A DNA stretch of 50,805 nucleotides, from assembly GCA_902492005.1 (NCBI GenBank), contig CABUJV010000012.1, positions 1 to 50,805 of the forward strand. The letters run 5' to 3'. The translations under genes and the position numbers were made by a program. Positions 40,348 through 48,910 of the stretch are shown here, piece after piece. The notes beneath the pieces were generated by a model. That model did not search any database and had not been told where the DNA came from. It worked only from the letters and a program-made list of their open reading frames with translations. This DNA is from an uncultured Eubacteriales bacterium (GTDB taxonomy: Bacteria; Bacillota; Clostridia; Oscillospirales; Oscillospiraceae). Positions within the stretch are counted from its first letter, which is position 1. Every line of letters begins with the position of its first letter.

Positions 40348-42327
40348 TTACTGATTTTCCAGGATGCCTCGCACCTGCAGGTGCTGCCGCAGGGTGCCGG
40401 AGCCGTCCGCCATGGGGCAGTCCAGGGCCGCCCGGCACAGCAGCACCATCCCGCCCCGGTCGGCGGCCTCCCCGGTACCCGCGCTGTACTGGCCCAGGGT
40501 CAGGCCGATCCGGTCCGACAGGGTCCAGGGGCTGTCCCAAGCGAAGTCAGCCCCGCTCTCGTAGCCCAGGGCCCGCAGCACGAAGGTGACGCACTGGGCC
40601 GGGGTGGCGGGGTCTCCGCCGCCGAAGGCGGCCGGACCGACGCCCTGCGCGATGCCGTTTTGGTAGGCGTAGCCCACATAGGTCGAGGCCCAGGCGTCCA
40701 CATCGGCAAAGGGATGGGCGGAGGCGTCCGCCGGGCGCACCGCGCTCTCCTCACCCAGCAGCCGCAGCAGCAGCACCAGGGCTTCCTGCCGGGTGCAGGG
40801 GTCGGCAAGGGCGAAGTCAGGCAGGCCGGTGGACAAGGTCCCCTTGCCCTGGAACAGACCCAGGCCGCAGAGCTCCTCCGCCGCCGCCCAGGCGGTGTAG
40901 GGATAGCACGCTGGGGCCTGGTCCAGCGGCGCAAAGGCCAGCCGGTCGGCGTCCAGGATGGAATACTGCTCCTCCAGGTCTCCGCCAGGGACGCCGTAGA
41001 GAGTCAGGCCGCAGTTGGCGAAGGTGTAGCCCATGGCCCGGGTCTCGGCGTTGGGCACGATGAGGGCCGTCAGGCCGCAGCCGGCAAAGCTGGTGCAGCA
41101 GAGCAGCGTCACGCTCTCGGGGACCGTATAGACCTGGCCGCTCAGGCCCTGGGGATAGAGGATCAGGGCGGTCATGTCGGCGCTGAAGAGCACCCCGCCC
41201 ACCGAGCGGTAGGCCCGGTTGCCCTCCTCCACGCAGATCGCGGGCAGCCCGGACACATAGCTGAAGGCGTAGGCGCCGATCTCCTCCACACCAGCGGGGA
41301 TGACCACCGGCTGTACGATCCGGGCGCAGTAAAAGGCGGAATCCGCAATGGTCCTGAGGCTGGCCGGGAAGGCGACCGAATCCAGCGTGGCGGCGCAAAA
41401 GGCATGGGAGGCGATGGCGGTCACCGGCAGGCCGTCGATGGCCGCGGGGATCACCAGGTCCCCGCCGGAGGTCCCGCTCCGGCGGTAGGAGGTCCCGCTG
41501 CCGGTGTCCTCCCACTCCCCGGCCCCCGGCCCGGTATAGCCGGTAATGGTGACGCCGGAGGGCGTCCTCTCATAGGTCAGTTCCCCCCAGGTCCCCGTCC
41601 CCGCGGCGGTCTCCCCCGTCAGGGTGACGGTCATCTCCACCGACCGCCCGCCGTAGGAGACCATGACCGTCTGGGTCCCTTCGGCCTCGGGATCATAGCC
41701 CTGACACATCCCGGCGGTCACCGGCAAATAGCTCTCGCCGTGAGGACAGCTGAGCACCAGCACCGCCCCCATCTCGTCAATGGCGGCGCCCACGGGGAGG
41801 CGCTCCCCGGCCGGCCCGGCCAGCACCTTCTCCGGCCGGGGGGAACAGTCCCCCAGGAAAAGCTGTTCCCAGCTGTAGAGGCCGTCATAGCCCGCCCCCA
41901 TGTGGGTAAACGCGCCCTCCAGAAGGTTGGCCCGGTGGCCGGGGCTGTTCATCCAGGCCGCCACCACCTCGGCGGGACTGCGTTGGCCCTGGGCGATGTT
42001 CTCCCCCACCACGCTCCAATCGGTGACAGCCACGTCGTCCAGTACGGTGAAGCAGCTGGAGCCGTCCGGCCGGGTGTGGTCGGAGCGGTAGTCGGCGGTC
42101 AACTCCCCGGCCCGGGTACGGGACGCCCGGTGAAGACCGTCCAACATGGACAGGGGCGCCAGGCCCCGGGCCAGCCGCTCGGCGTTGGTCAGTCGCAGCA
42201 ACTCCCACTCCGCCTCATGGACCGGGAGCGTGAAGCGTTCGCCCACCGCATCTCCCACCTGCACGGCGGCGGCGGACAGGCTCAGGACCAGAGTCAGGGC
42301 CGTGACAAGGCAAAAAAAGCGTTTCAT
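40348..42327 (-). CDS. Secreted CAP-domain, leucine-rich-repeat and SLH surface protein
   Basis: A 659-residue exported protein. A signal peptide (MKRFFCLVTALTLVLSLSAA) is followed by a CAP/SCP domain at about 35-150 (RLTNAERLARGLAPL, VGENIAQGQRSPAEVV, WMNSPGHRANLL). An Ig-like/beta region leads to BspA-type leucine-rich repeats at about 260-440 (VIPAAIDGLPVTAIASHAFC, AFPASLRTIADSAFYCA). The C terminus holds S-layer-homology repeats (YAYQNGIAQGVGPAAFGGGD, TPAQCVTFVLRALGY). SLH modules anchor proteins to cell-wall pyruvylated polymers. It is probably a surface adhesin or enzyme-like protein; substrate unknown. CGGAGGG precedes the ATG. Confidence 0.9.
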   Translation of the reverse strand: MKRFFCLVTALTLVLSLSAAAVQVGDAVGERFTLPVHEAEWELLRLTNAERLARGLAPLSMLDGLHRASRTRAGELTADYRSDHTRPDGSSCFTVLDDVAVTDWSVVGENIAQGQRSPAEVVAAWMNSPGHRANLLEGAFTHMGAGYDGLYSWEQLFLGDCSPRPEKVLAGPAGERLPVGAAIDEMGAVLVLSCPHGESYLPVTAGMCQGYDPEAEGTQTVMVSYGGRSVEMTVTLTGETAAGTGTWGELTYERTPSGVTITGYTGPGAGEWEDTGSGTSYRRSGTSGGDLVIPAAIDGLPVTAIASHAFCAATLDSVAFPASLRTIADSAFYCARIVQPVVIPAGVEEIGAYAFSYVSGLPAICVEEGNRAYRSVGGVLFSADMTALILYPQGLSGQVYTVPESVTLLCCTSFAGCGLTALIVPNAETRAMGYTFANCGLTLYGVPGGDLEEQYSILDADRLAFAPLDQAPACYPYTAWAAAEELCGLGLFQGKGTLSTGLPDFALADPCTRQEALVLLLRLLGEESAVRPADASAHPFADVDAWASTYVGYAYQNGIAQGVGPAAFGGGDPATPAQCVTFVLRALGYESGADFAWDSPWTLSDRIGLTLGQYSAGTGEAADRGGMVLLCRAALDCPMADGSGTLRQHLQVRGILENQ

Positions 42328-42342
42328 AAGATCCCTCCGCGT

Positions 42343-43551
42343 TCAGGAATGTTCCCGGCAGGCCCGCAGGATGGACAGAGCCGGGGCAGGGCGGGGCAGG
42401 CGCATGGAAAAGCGCATCTGGGGCGTGCGGGGCTCCCGGAGGGGCGCCCCCTCCAGGTCCGTCATCCATGGGACCCGGAAGGCCAGGGGGTCCAGCCCGG
42501 GGCCGATGAGCTCCAGCTCGTCCCCGGCGGCAAACTTGTTGCGCAGGGACAGCACGGCGTTTCCCCCATCGTCGCAGGACTCCACCACCGCCACCACCTG
42601 CCACCGGCGGATGTACCGGGCGTCGCCGGTGCACTGGCCCGGGGGACCGAACCAGAAGCCGGTGGAATAGGGCCGGTGGCTCACCTTGTCCACCTCAGCC
42701 CGCCACACCGGATTCAGGGGCTCCCCGGCCAGAGCGGCGTCCACCGCATGGCGGTAAGCATTGGTGACGGCGGCGGCGTAATAGGCCGACTTGGCCCGGC
42801 CCTCGACCTTCAGCGAGTCCACCCCCGCCTCCAGCAGCTCCGGAATGTGGTCGATCATGCACATGTCCCGGCTGTTCATGATATAGGTTTCCCCATTTTC
42901 CTCAAAAACCGGGAAATATTCTCCGGGCCGCTTCTCCTCCATCAGGGCGTACTGATAGCGGCAGGGCTGGGCGCAGGCCCCCCGCTGGGCGTCCCGGCCG
43001 GTCATGTAGTTGGACAGCAGGCACCGGCCGGAATAGCTCACGCACATGGCCCCGTGGACGAAGGCCTCCACCTCCAGTTCCCTGGGGGTCCGCGCCCGCA
43101 GCTCCCGGACCTCCTCCAGCGAGAGCTCCCGGGCCAGGATGACCCGGTCCGCCCCCAGCTCGTGCCAGGCCCGGGCCGCCTGGTAGTTGGTCACCCCCGC
43201 CTGGGTGGAGACATGGCGCCGGACATGGGGGGCGTACTTCTGCGCCAGCTGGAATACCCCCAGGTCGGCCAGGATCACGGCGTCCACGCCCAGCTCCTCC
43301 AGGTATTCCAGCCAGCCGGGCAGCCGGTCCATCTCGTCGTTGCGGGGCATGGTATTGCAGGTGACATGCACAGCCGCGCCCCGGCCGCGGCAGAGCGCCA
43401 CCGCCTGCCGCAGGCCCTCCCAGTCAAAATTCCCGGCAAAGGCCCGCATGCCGAAGTCGCTGCCCGCCAGATAGACGGCGTCGGCCCCGTAGGCCAGCGC
43501 CATCTCCAGCCGTTCCCGGTCCCCGGCGGGGGCCAGCAGTTCAAGGGACAT
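42343..43551 (-). CDS. Peptidase U32 family protein (TrhP-type tRNA hydroxylation)
   Basis: A 402-residue U32 protein with the signature EAFVHGAMCVSYSGRCLLSNY, the N-terminal ELLAPAGDRERLEMALAYGADA, and Cys residues in RGACAQPCRYQY. Despite the name, bacterial members such as TrhP/YrrO and RlhA hydroxylate RNA; this length and pattern fit the TrhP group that makes 5-hydroxyuridine at the tRNA wobble position. The C-terminal region is shorter than in some homologues. It follows mltG on the same strand, the arrangement seen in many Firmicutes. Confidence 0.88.
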   Translation of the reverse strand: MSLELLAPAGDRERLEMALAYGADAVYLAGSDFGMRAFAGNFDWEGLRQAVALCRGRGAAVHVTCNTMPRNDEMDRLPGWLEYLEELGVDAVILADLGVFQLAQKYAPHVRRHVSTQAGVTNYQAARAWHELGADRVILARELSLEEVRELRARTPRELEVEAFVHGAMCVSYSGRCLLSNYMTGRDAQRGACAQPCRYQYALMEEKRPGEYFPVFEENGETYIMNSRDMCMIDHIPELLEAGVDSLKVEGRAKSAYYAAAVTNAYRHAVDAALAGEPLNPVWRAEVDKVSHRPYSTGFWFGPPGQCTGDARYIRRWQVVAVVESCDDGGNAVLSLRNKFAAGDELELIGPGLDPLAFRVPWMTDLEGAPLREPRTPQMRFSMRLPRPAPALSILRACREHS

Positions 43552-43572
43552 TCCATCACATCCTTATCCGAA

Positions 43573-43606
43573 GGGGGGCCGGCGGGGAAATCCCCGCCGG
43601 CCCCCC
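43573..43606. terminator. Very GC-rich hairpin between mltG and the U32 gene
   Basis: An almost perfect 16-bp GC stem with a tiny AA loop, 43573-43606, just after the mltG stop. No U-tract follows on the minus strand, where the U32 ribosome site begins immediately, so it may be an mRNA processing or stabilising structure rather than a true terminator. Confidence 0.55.
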
Positions 43607-43619
43607 TCTGTCTCTTTGG

Positions 43620-44759
43620 TTATCCGTTCTGATAGAGCGCCTGGCTTTGGATGAAGCGCTGCTGCGCATCGTAGGTCTGGAAGAAGTGGTGGACCCCGTC
43701 GTCGCCCAGGGCGTAGTAGTAATCGCTGGTGCTCTGCGGATTCAGCGCGGAGCGGAGGGAGGCGATACCCGGGTTGGAGATGGGTCCCGCCGGCAGGCCG
43801 GCGTATTGATAGGTGTTGTAGGGGTCGTCAATGGCCTGGTCCTCCGCCGTCAGCTTCTCCTTCCGCTCAGGCAGGATATACTGGATGGTGGCGTCGATCT
43901 GGAGGTAGCCGTTGGTGGCCGTTCCTTTGAGCCGGTTGTAGATGACCGAGGCGATGTGGGTCTGGTCGCTGCCGTCGGTCTCCTTTTCGATCATGGAGGC
44001 GACATTCACGATGTCATGGACGCTGTAGCCCATATCGGCCGCCTGCTGGCGCATGTCGTCGGTGAACTTCCGGTCAAAGTTGGCGATCATCTTGTTCAGC
44101 ACCGTCTTGGGATCCTCTCCCATATAGAAGCGGTAAGTGTCCGGGAAGAGATAGCCCTCCAGCCGCCGGTAGTCCCCCAGGGGGATCTCCTGGAGGAAGG
44201 AGAATTTATAGTTGTAGCTGGCCGCCTGCTCGGTGAGCTTGTCCACCGTGGAGACCCCCTTCTCCTCCAGGAGCTTGAAGATCTGCATGACGGTGTAGCC
44301 CTCAGGAATCGTCACCGAAATCTCCACCCGGCTCACCGATTTGGAGCCCAGATTGGAAATGATGGCCCGATAGTCCATCTCGGTGTTGAGCTCGTACATG
44401 CCGGGAACCAACTTCTCCTTCCCCTTGGTGACGGTGGCGAAGAGATTGAACAGCCATTTGTACTCGATGATGCCGTTTTCGTGGAGCTCATTCGTCACCT
44501 CCTGAAAGGTCTCCCCCTCGCTGACGGTGATGATGGCGGTGTGCTCGTCCTTGTTGAGGGCCAGAACGTCCCCGGCCCACATCCAGCCCAGAGAGGCCAG
44601 CAGGGCGGAAATGCCGATGACGAAGACCACGTACAGCAAGGCCCACGCGGCGCCGCTGCGCCTGCGGCGCCGCTTTTTCCGCGGAGATGCGGAGCGGCCG
44701 TCGGCACGGGGCTGCCGGGACGTCTGCCTGCGGCCCTGCTCTCTTCTTCTTTCATCCAT
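43620..44759 (-). CDS. mltG: Endolytic murein transglycosylase MltG
   Basis: A 379-residue MltG/YceG protein that cleaves nascent glycan strands at the membrane. A basic cytoplasmic tail of about 35 residues precedes one membrane helix (AWALLYVVFVIGISALLAS). A LysM-like domain follows, then the catalytic YceG domain with LEGYLFPDTYRF, VASMIEKETDGSD (catalytic Glu) and QIDATIQYI, and NTYQYAGLPAGPISNPGIAS. The start at 44759 follows TAGGAGATTTGACATT; a 29-codon in-frame extension has no ribosome site and enters the divergent gene's region. Confidence 0.95.
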   Translation of the reverse strand: MDERRREQGRRQTSRQPRADGRSASPRKKRRRRRSGAAWALLYVVFVIGISALLASLGWMWAGDVLALNKDEHTAIITVSEGETFQEVTNELHENGIIEYKWLFNLFATVTKGKEKLVPGMYELNTEMDYRAIISNLGSKSVSRVEISVTIPEGYTVMQIFKLLEEKGVSTVDKLTEQAASYNYKFSFLQEIPLGDYRRLEGYLFPDTYRFYMGEDPKTVLNKMIANFDRKFTDDMRQQAADMGYSVHDIVNVASMIEKETDGSDQTHIASVIYNRLKGTATNGYLQIDATIQYILPERKEKLTAEDQAIDDPYNTYQYAGLPAGPISNPGIASLRSALNPQSTSDYYYALGDDGVHHFFQTYDAQQRFIQSQALYQNG

Positions 44760-44863
44760 AATGTCAAATCTCCTAGCTGAAATATTTTCTCCTCGCCGCG
44801 GAACCCGCCCCTGTCCGGCCACATAGAATGGCGCAGACAAGAACAAGTGAGGTGAAAAACAAT

Positions 44864-45064
44864 ATGTGCTGTGGTAACAATGGCTGGGGCGGCGGCGGCA
44901 GCTGCTGCTGGATCATCCTGATCATCATCATCATTTGCTGCTGCTGCGGCGGCTGGGGCGGTTCCGGCTGCGGGTGCGGCTGCAACAACAACTGCGGCTG
45001 CGGGTGCGGCTGCAACAACAACTGCGGCTGCAACAACAACTGCGGCTGCGATCCCTGCTGCTAA
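44864..45064 (+). CDS. 66-residue protein with 21 cysteines
   Basis: The ATG at 44864 follows a good GAGGTG site nine bases upstream. The protein starts MCCGNNGWGGGGSCCW, has an uninterrupted hydrophobic run WIILIIIIICCCC, then alternating GCGCGC and NNN units to a DPCC end. Cysteine makes up 21 of 66 residues. The DNA repeats a 30-base unit, suggesting growth by slippage. The Gly-rich head followed by an Ile-rich helix recalls small spore-coat or YjcZ-like peptides, but the Cys-Asn tail is not one I recognise. Possible roles are metal binding, a cross-linked coat component, or a membrane-tethered thiol protein; all are inference. It is divergent from mltG. Confidence 0.8.
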   Translation: MCCGNNGWGGGGSCCWIILIIIIICCCCGGWGGSGCGCGCNNNCGCGCGCNNNCGCNNNCGCDPCC

Positions 45065-45098
45065 GGTCCGATCCTTACTTAGCGTTCTGTATCCTCCA

Positions 45099-45131
45099 GC
45101 GTGGGGCGGGACATGACGTCCCGCCCCACGC
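45099..45131. terminator. Terminator between the cysteine-rich gene and MTHFS
   Basis: A perfect 14-bp stem (45099-45112 with 45118-45131) and a 5-base loop, exiting into GCCTTTTCGG on the plus strand. It separates two convergent genes and probably serves both. Confidence 0.85.
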
Positions 45132-45142
45132 GCCTTTTCGGT

Positions 45143-45697
45143 TCAGTCGGTGAGCACCAGGCGCACAGGCACGTCCCGTTCGTCCCGGGGCACCCGGTCC
45201 CACAGCAGGAAGCGGGGACAAAAAGCCACAGTAAAGCCCCGGTAGCCCGCCAGATAGCGGTCGTAGTACCCTCCGCCGTGGCCCAGCCGGTAGCCTTCCC
45301 GGTCGCAGCACAGGTTGGGCACCAGGATCACGTCGATCTCATCCCGCGCCGCCACGGGGCAGTCCTCCCCCGGCTCCGGGATCTGGAACGCACCGGGGAC
45401 AAGCCCCTCCCGGCCCCATATAAGCCGGGCCTCCATGGCCCGGCCGGGCAGGCACCGCGGCAGGGCCACCCGCTTGCCCTGGACCAGCAGCCCGTCGATG
45501 AGGGGAAGGGTATCCGGCTCGGTACCCACCCCCCAAAACAGCAGCAGCGTCCGGGCCCGGCGCACCTGGGGCAGCGCCAGAAATCTGGACCGCAGGGCCG
45601 CGTCGCTCACCCGCCGGGCGGCGGGGGAGCGGAAGGCGGACTCCGCCTGAATCCGGGCCCGGAGCTCCGCCTTTTCCTCAGCGATAGTGGACGGCAT
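45143..45697 (-). CDS. 5-formyltetrahydrofolate cyclo-ligase
   Basis: A 184-residue MTHFS, which uses ATP to convert 5-formyl-THF to 5,10-methenyl-THF. The N-terminal KAELRARIQAE segment, the LFWGVGTEPDTLPLI block and the signature region DVILVPNLCCDREGYRLGHG followed by GGYYDRYLAG are all present. Its start overlaps the DJ-1/PfpI-like gene by 20 bases. It ends the four-gene minus-strand unit starting at 47659. Confidence 0.95.
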   Translation of the reverse strand: MPSTIAEEKAELRARIQAESAFRSPAARRVSDAALRSRFLALPQVRRARTLLLFWGVGTEPDTLPLIDGLLVQGKRVALPRCLPGRAMEARLIWGREGLVPGAFQIPEPGEDCPVAARDEIDVILVPNLCCDREGYRLGHGGGYYDRYLAGYRGFTVAFCPRFLLWDRVPRDERDVPVRLVLTD

Positions 45698-46220
45698 GGC
45701 GCACCTTCTCCGCCTCCGCCGCGCCCAGCAGGGCCTCCACCAGCTTCAGTCCGAAGTCGAACGCAGACCCGGGGCCCTCCCCCGTGATGATCCGGCCGTC
45801 GGTCACCACCCGCTGTCCCGTCTGGACCACCGCGGAGCCCATCTGCTCCTCCATCCCGGGGTAGCACACCGCCTTCCGGCGGTCCAGCAGCCCCGCGTGG
45901 GCCAGGATGGTGGGGGCGGCGCAGATGGCCGCCAGCCAGCAGCCCTTGTCCCACGCCTTCTGAATCAAGCCCTGGGCAAAGCGGTTTTTCTGGATGGCCT
46001 CCACGCCCCCCAGGCCCCCGGGGAGCACCAGCATCTCCATGGCCTCGGTGTCCACCTGCTCCAGCGCCATGTCGGCGCGGAGGGTGATGCTGTGGCCGCC
46101 GGTGACCTGCGGCCCATCCAGCCCCACCAGGGCCGTCTGGACCCCCGCCCGCCGCAGCAGGTCGGCGGGCACCACGGCCTCTGCCTCCTCAAACCCTTCC
46201 CCCAACAAAATATAGACCAT
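45678..46220 (-). CDS. DJ-1/PfpI-family protein
   Basis: A 180-residue DJ-1-like protein. The nucleophile Cys lies in LAAICAAPTILAHAG with Glu in EGFEEAEAVVPADLL, the usual DJ-1 pair, and VLPGGLGGVEAI is typical. This group (YajL/ThiJ-like) is linked to oxidative-stress protection and glyoxalase-like activity; the true substrate is unsettled. The ATG at 46220 follows GAGGAGGACGAAGGG. A much longer in-frame reading extends into the thymidylate-kinase gene and is rejected. Confidence 0.92.
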   Translation of the reverse strand: MVYILLGEGFEEAEAVVPADLLRRAGVQTALVGLDGPQVTGGHSITLRADMALEQVDTEAMEMLVLPGGLGGVEAIQKNRFAQGLIQKAWDKGCWLAAICAAPTILAHAGLLDRRKAVCYPGMEEQMGSAVVQTGQRVVTDGRIITGEGPGSAFDFGLKLVEALLGAAEAEKVRHAVHYR

Positions 46221-46234
46221 ACCCTTCGTCCTCC

Positions 46235-46924
46235 TCATGCATTTTTTGTGTTTGATCCCAGCATCGGGACGACGGCGTCCCAGATCTCGTCGTGAATCTC
46301 CTCCTGCGGGCGGACCCGGCCGCTGCCGTCCACGCAGGAGATCCGCTTCCAGCCGCCCAGCCGGGCGGCGGCGGCGGCCACGCTCCGGCACCGGACCAGA
46401 TAGGCGGTGTCCACCTCGTGGATGTCCCCCTTGGTGTGGGTCTCCCCCTCCCGGCGGCGGAGCATCTCCACCGCCCGCTCGGTGGGCATATCCAGCCAGA
46501 GCACCAGATCGGGCTCCGGCAGGCCCAGCCTGCCGTACTCAAAGGCGAAAAGCCAGCGGAGGAACTCCTCCCACTCCCCTTCGGGGAGCTTGCCGGTCTG
46601 GTGGACGGCGTTGGAGGTGGTATAGCGGTCGGAGAGGATCAGCTCCCCCTCCTGGTACGCCGCGCCCCACACCTTTTTATACGAGGCGTAGCGGTCCACC
46701 GCATAGAAGGTGGAGGCCGCGTAGGGGTTCACGTCGGAGGGACGGGGTCCGAACTCTCCGTTCAGATACATCTTGACCAGGGCCGAGGAGGGCTCCTGGT
46801 ACTGGGGGAAAATCAGCTTGCGGAAGGGTCTGCCCTCCCGGTCCATATGTCCGCACAGGAGGGAGAACTGGGTGGATTTTCCCGACCCGTCGGTGCCCTC
46901 CAGGACGATGAGCCTGCCTGCCAT
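46235..46924 (-). CDS. tmk: Thymidylate kinase-like protein
   Basis: A 229-residue dTMP kinase-family protein. The P-loop EGTDGSGKSTQFSLL, the DRY-like LSDRYTTSNAVHQTGK, the LWLDMPTERAVEML segment and a lid region are all recognisable. It phosphorylates dTMP to dTDP. The C terminus is longer than in the shortest family members. AAGGAGG precedes the ATG. A replication kinase between TagA-like and DJ-1 genes looks like simple co-transcription. Confidence 0.9.
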   Translation of the reverse strand: MAGRLIVLEGTDGSGKSTQFSLLCGHMDREGRPFRKLIFPQYQEPSSALVKMYLNGEFGPRPSDVNPYAASTFYAVDRYASYKKVWGAAYQEGELILSDRYTTSNAVHQTGKLPEGEWEEFLRWLFAFEYGRLGLPEPDLVLWLDMPTERAVEMLRRREGETHTKGDIHEVDTAYLVRCRSVAAAAARLGGWKRISCVDGSGRVRPQEEIHDEIWDAVVPMLGSNTKNA

Positions 46925-46936
46925 GGCCCTGCCTCC

Positions 46937-47659
46937 TTACTTGTTCTTTCCCCGGGCTGCCAGGGCGGAGACCAGGAACAGGGGCAGCTTGGCCATACGG
47001 CCGATGCGCTTCGGCTCCTTGGTCAGCCGGTAGAGCCACTCCAGGCCCAGCTTCTGCCAGGCCTCCGGGGCCCGCTCGGCGACTCCGGCAAACACGTCCA
47101 GGGACCCGCCCAGTCCGGCCAGCAGCTTGGCCCCGGTAGCCGGACCGTTCTTTATCATCCAGAACTCCTGCTTGGGCGCACCCAGGCAGACAAACACCGC
47201 GTCGGCCGCGGCGGAACGGATGTCCTCCACCACCGGACCATCGTCCTGGAAGTAGCCGTCGTGGGCGCCGCAGAGGATCAGGCCGGGATATTGGGCCTCC
47301 AAATTGCGGGCGGCGGCCTCCGCCACCCCGGGTTTGGCCCCCAGCAGGTACAGCCGCCTGCCCTCCCGGGCCATCTCCGCCATGAGGCCGGCAGCAAAGT
47401 CGATGCCGGGGCAGCGCCCCTTTAAGGGTCTGCCCAAAATTTTGGCGGCGTATACCACGCCGATGCCGTCGGGGAGCACCAGGTCCGCCCCGTTGAGGGC
47501 CTCCCGGAACGCCGGGTCGGCCCGGGCGGTGTTCACCAGCTCGGGATTGGGGGTCACCACATAGTGAAAACCCCGCCCATTCAGCAGGGCGCGGCCGGCG
47601 GCCACCGCCTCCGCCAGGGTCAGATCGTCAAAGCCTACGCCAAGGATTTCCGTTCGCAA
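46937..47659 (-). CDS. WecG/TagA/CpsF-type glycosyltransferase
   Basis: A 240-residue GT26 enzyme. The signature blocks are visible: VVTPNPELVNTARADPAFRE, LVLPDGIGVVYAAKILG, LYLLGAKPGV, and VFVCLGAPKQEFWMIKNGPAT; the C terminus is basic, consistent with membrane association. Family members add N-acetylmannosamine or related sugars to lipid carriers in teichoic acid, enterobacterial common antigen or capsule pathways. The start is TTG at 47659, chosen because GGAGG lies eight bases upstream and the family motif follows. No other polymer genes are nearby, so the product is unknown. Confidence 0.92.
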   Translation of the reverse strand: MRTEILGVGFDDLTLAEAVAAGRALLNGRGFHYVVTPNPELVNTARADPAFREALNGADLVLPDGIGVVYAAKILGRPLKGRCPGIDFAAGLMAEMAREGRRLYLLGAKPGVAEAAARNLEAQYPGLILCGAHDGYFQDDGPVVEDIRSAAADAVFVCLGAPKQEFWMIKNGPATGAKLLAGLGGSLDVFAGVAERAPEAWQKLGLEWLYRLTKEPKRIGRMAKLPLFLVSALAARGKNK

Positions 47660-47690
47660 GGCACATGCCTCCAATGTTAAAGTCGGATTG

Positions 47691-47719
47691 ATTTTACCAT
47701 AGAGGGGCGCAAAAGTCCA
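47691..47719 (-). promoter_or_regulatory. Sigma-A promoter of the TagA-tmk-DJ-1-MTHFS unit
   Basis: Minus-strand TGGACT (47714-47719, 4 of 6 matches) and TAAAAT (47691-47696) with a 17-base spacer, 30 bases before the TTG start. Confidence 0.55.
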
Positions 47720-47762
47720 TTGCAACCTGTCTTAGGCCAAAAACTTCACAAAAAATTTAGGG

Positions 47763-47791
47763 TTGACATTTTCCTGCAAAGTGCTTATAAT
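47763..47791 (+). promoter_or_regulatory. Consensus sigma-A promoter of the ABC importer
   Basis: Perfect TTGACA (47763-47768) and TATAAT (47786-47791) with a 17-base spacer. An imperfect inverted repeat CTTTAACAC...GTGCTAAAG (47802-47825) lies just downstream and could be an operator for a repressor. Confidence 0.93.
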
Positions 47792-47858
47792 GCAGATAAT
47801 ACTTTAACACCTAAAAGTGCTAAAGCAATCAACCTGCACAACAGGAAGGATGAACAAA

Positions 47859-48896
47859 ATGAAGAAACTGTCTCAATTTGCTGCTCTTGCTCTGGCGGCG
47901 GCCCTGGCGGTCTCCCTGACCGCCTGCGGCGGCGGCGGCTCCGCCAGCCCCTCTCCCAGCGCCAGCGCGCCCGCCCCCTCCGCCTCGGCCCCCGCCGAAA
48001 GCACGCCCGCCGCCGAGAAATACGTGGTGGGTATCTGCCAGTTGGCCCCCCATCCCGCTCTGGACGCCGCCACCCAGGGTTTTAAGGACGCCCTGACCGA
48101 GGCCTTGGGAGACAAGGTGGAGATCAAGGAGCAGAACGCCGGCGGCGAGGTGCCCAACTGCGCCACCATCATTGACGGCTTTGTGGCGGAGAAGGTGGAC
48201 CTGCTCCTGGCCAACGCCACCCCCGCCCTCACCGCCGCCGCCTCCGCTACCGCCGACATTCCCATCCTGGGCACCGCCGTCACCAACTACGGCGTGGCCC
48301 TGGACCTGGATACGACCGAGGACAAGGTCCTGGGCGGCAACATCTCCGGCACTTCCGACCTGGCGCCTCTGGACCAGCAGGCCCAGATGCTCCACGACCT
48401 GTTCCCCGACGCCCAGAACGTGGGCCTTCTGTACTGCTCCGGCGAGGCCAACTCCCTGTTCCAGGTGGAGGGCGTTCAGGGCTATCTGGAGGAGATGGGC
48501 TACACCTGCACCCAGTACGCTTTCACCGACGTGAACGACCTGTCCTCCGTGGCCCAGAACGCGGTGGATAACTCCGACGTACTCTATATCCCCACCGACA
48601 ACACCGCAGCCAACAACACCGAGACCATCGCCAACATCGTCCTGCCCGCCAAGGTGCCCGTGGTGGCCGGCGAGGAGGGCATCTGCAAGGGCTGCGGCTG
48701 CGTGACCCTGTCCATCGACTACTATGAGCTGGGCCAAATCACCGGACAGCAGGCCGTGGATATCCTCACCGGGGCCAAGAGCGTGTCTGAAACCGCCATC
48801 GGCTTCGATACCACCCTGGACAAGAAGTACAACGCAGCCAACTGCGAGGCTCTAGGCATCACCGTACCCGAGGATTATGTCGCGATCGAGGGGTAA
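47859..48896 (+). CDS. ABC importer substrate-binding lipoprotein
   Basis: A 345-residue lipoprotein: signal peptide with lipobox LTAC, a Ser/Pro/Ala linker to about residue 50, then a periplasmic-type binding protein fold of the ABC_sub_bind family (YVVGICQLAPHPALDAATQ, IPILGTAVTNYG, PLDQQAQMLHDLFPDAQNVG, AIGFDTTLDKKYN). Family members with BPD_transp_2-type permeases import aromatic amino acids (TrpXYZ) or other small ligands. The start at 47859 follows CAGGAAGG; an in-frame ATG nine bases earlier is too close to that site. A terminator-like hairpin follows the gene, expected to boost the binding protein over the permease. Confidence 0.92.
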   Translation: MKKLSQFAALALAAALAVSLTACGGGGSASPSPSASAPAPSASAPAESTPAAEKYVVGICQLAPHPALDAATQGFKDALTEALGDKVEIKEQNAGGEVPNCATIIDGFVAEKVDLLLANATPALTAAASATADIPILGTAVTNYGVALDLDTTEDKVLGGNISGTSDLAPLDQQAQMLHDLFPDAQNVGLLYCSGEANSLFQVEGVQGYLEEMGYTCTQYAFTDVNDLSSVAQNAVDNSDVLYIPTDNTAANNTETIANIVLPAKVPVVAGEEGICKGCGCVTLSIDYYELGQITGQQAVDILTGAKSVSETAIGFDTTLDKKYNAANCEALGITVPEDYVAIEG

Positions 48897-48910
48897 GTCG
48901 CCCTTTGAGC

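Noticed and set aside
40330..43632. An 1100-codon open frame on the plus strand
   Set aside because: It is antisense to the CAP/SLH and U32 genes, has low-complexity Gly/His/Gln composition and no plausible ribosome site.
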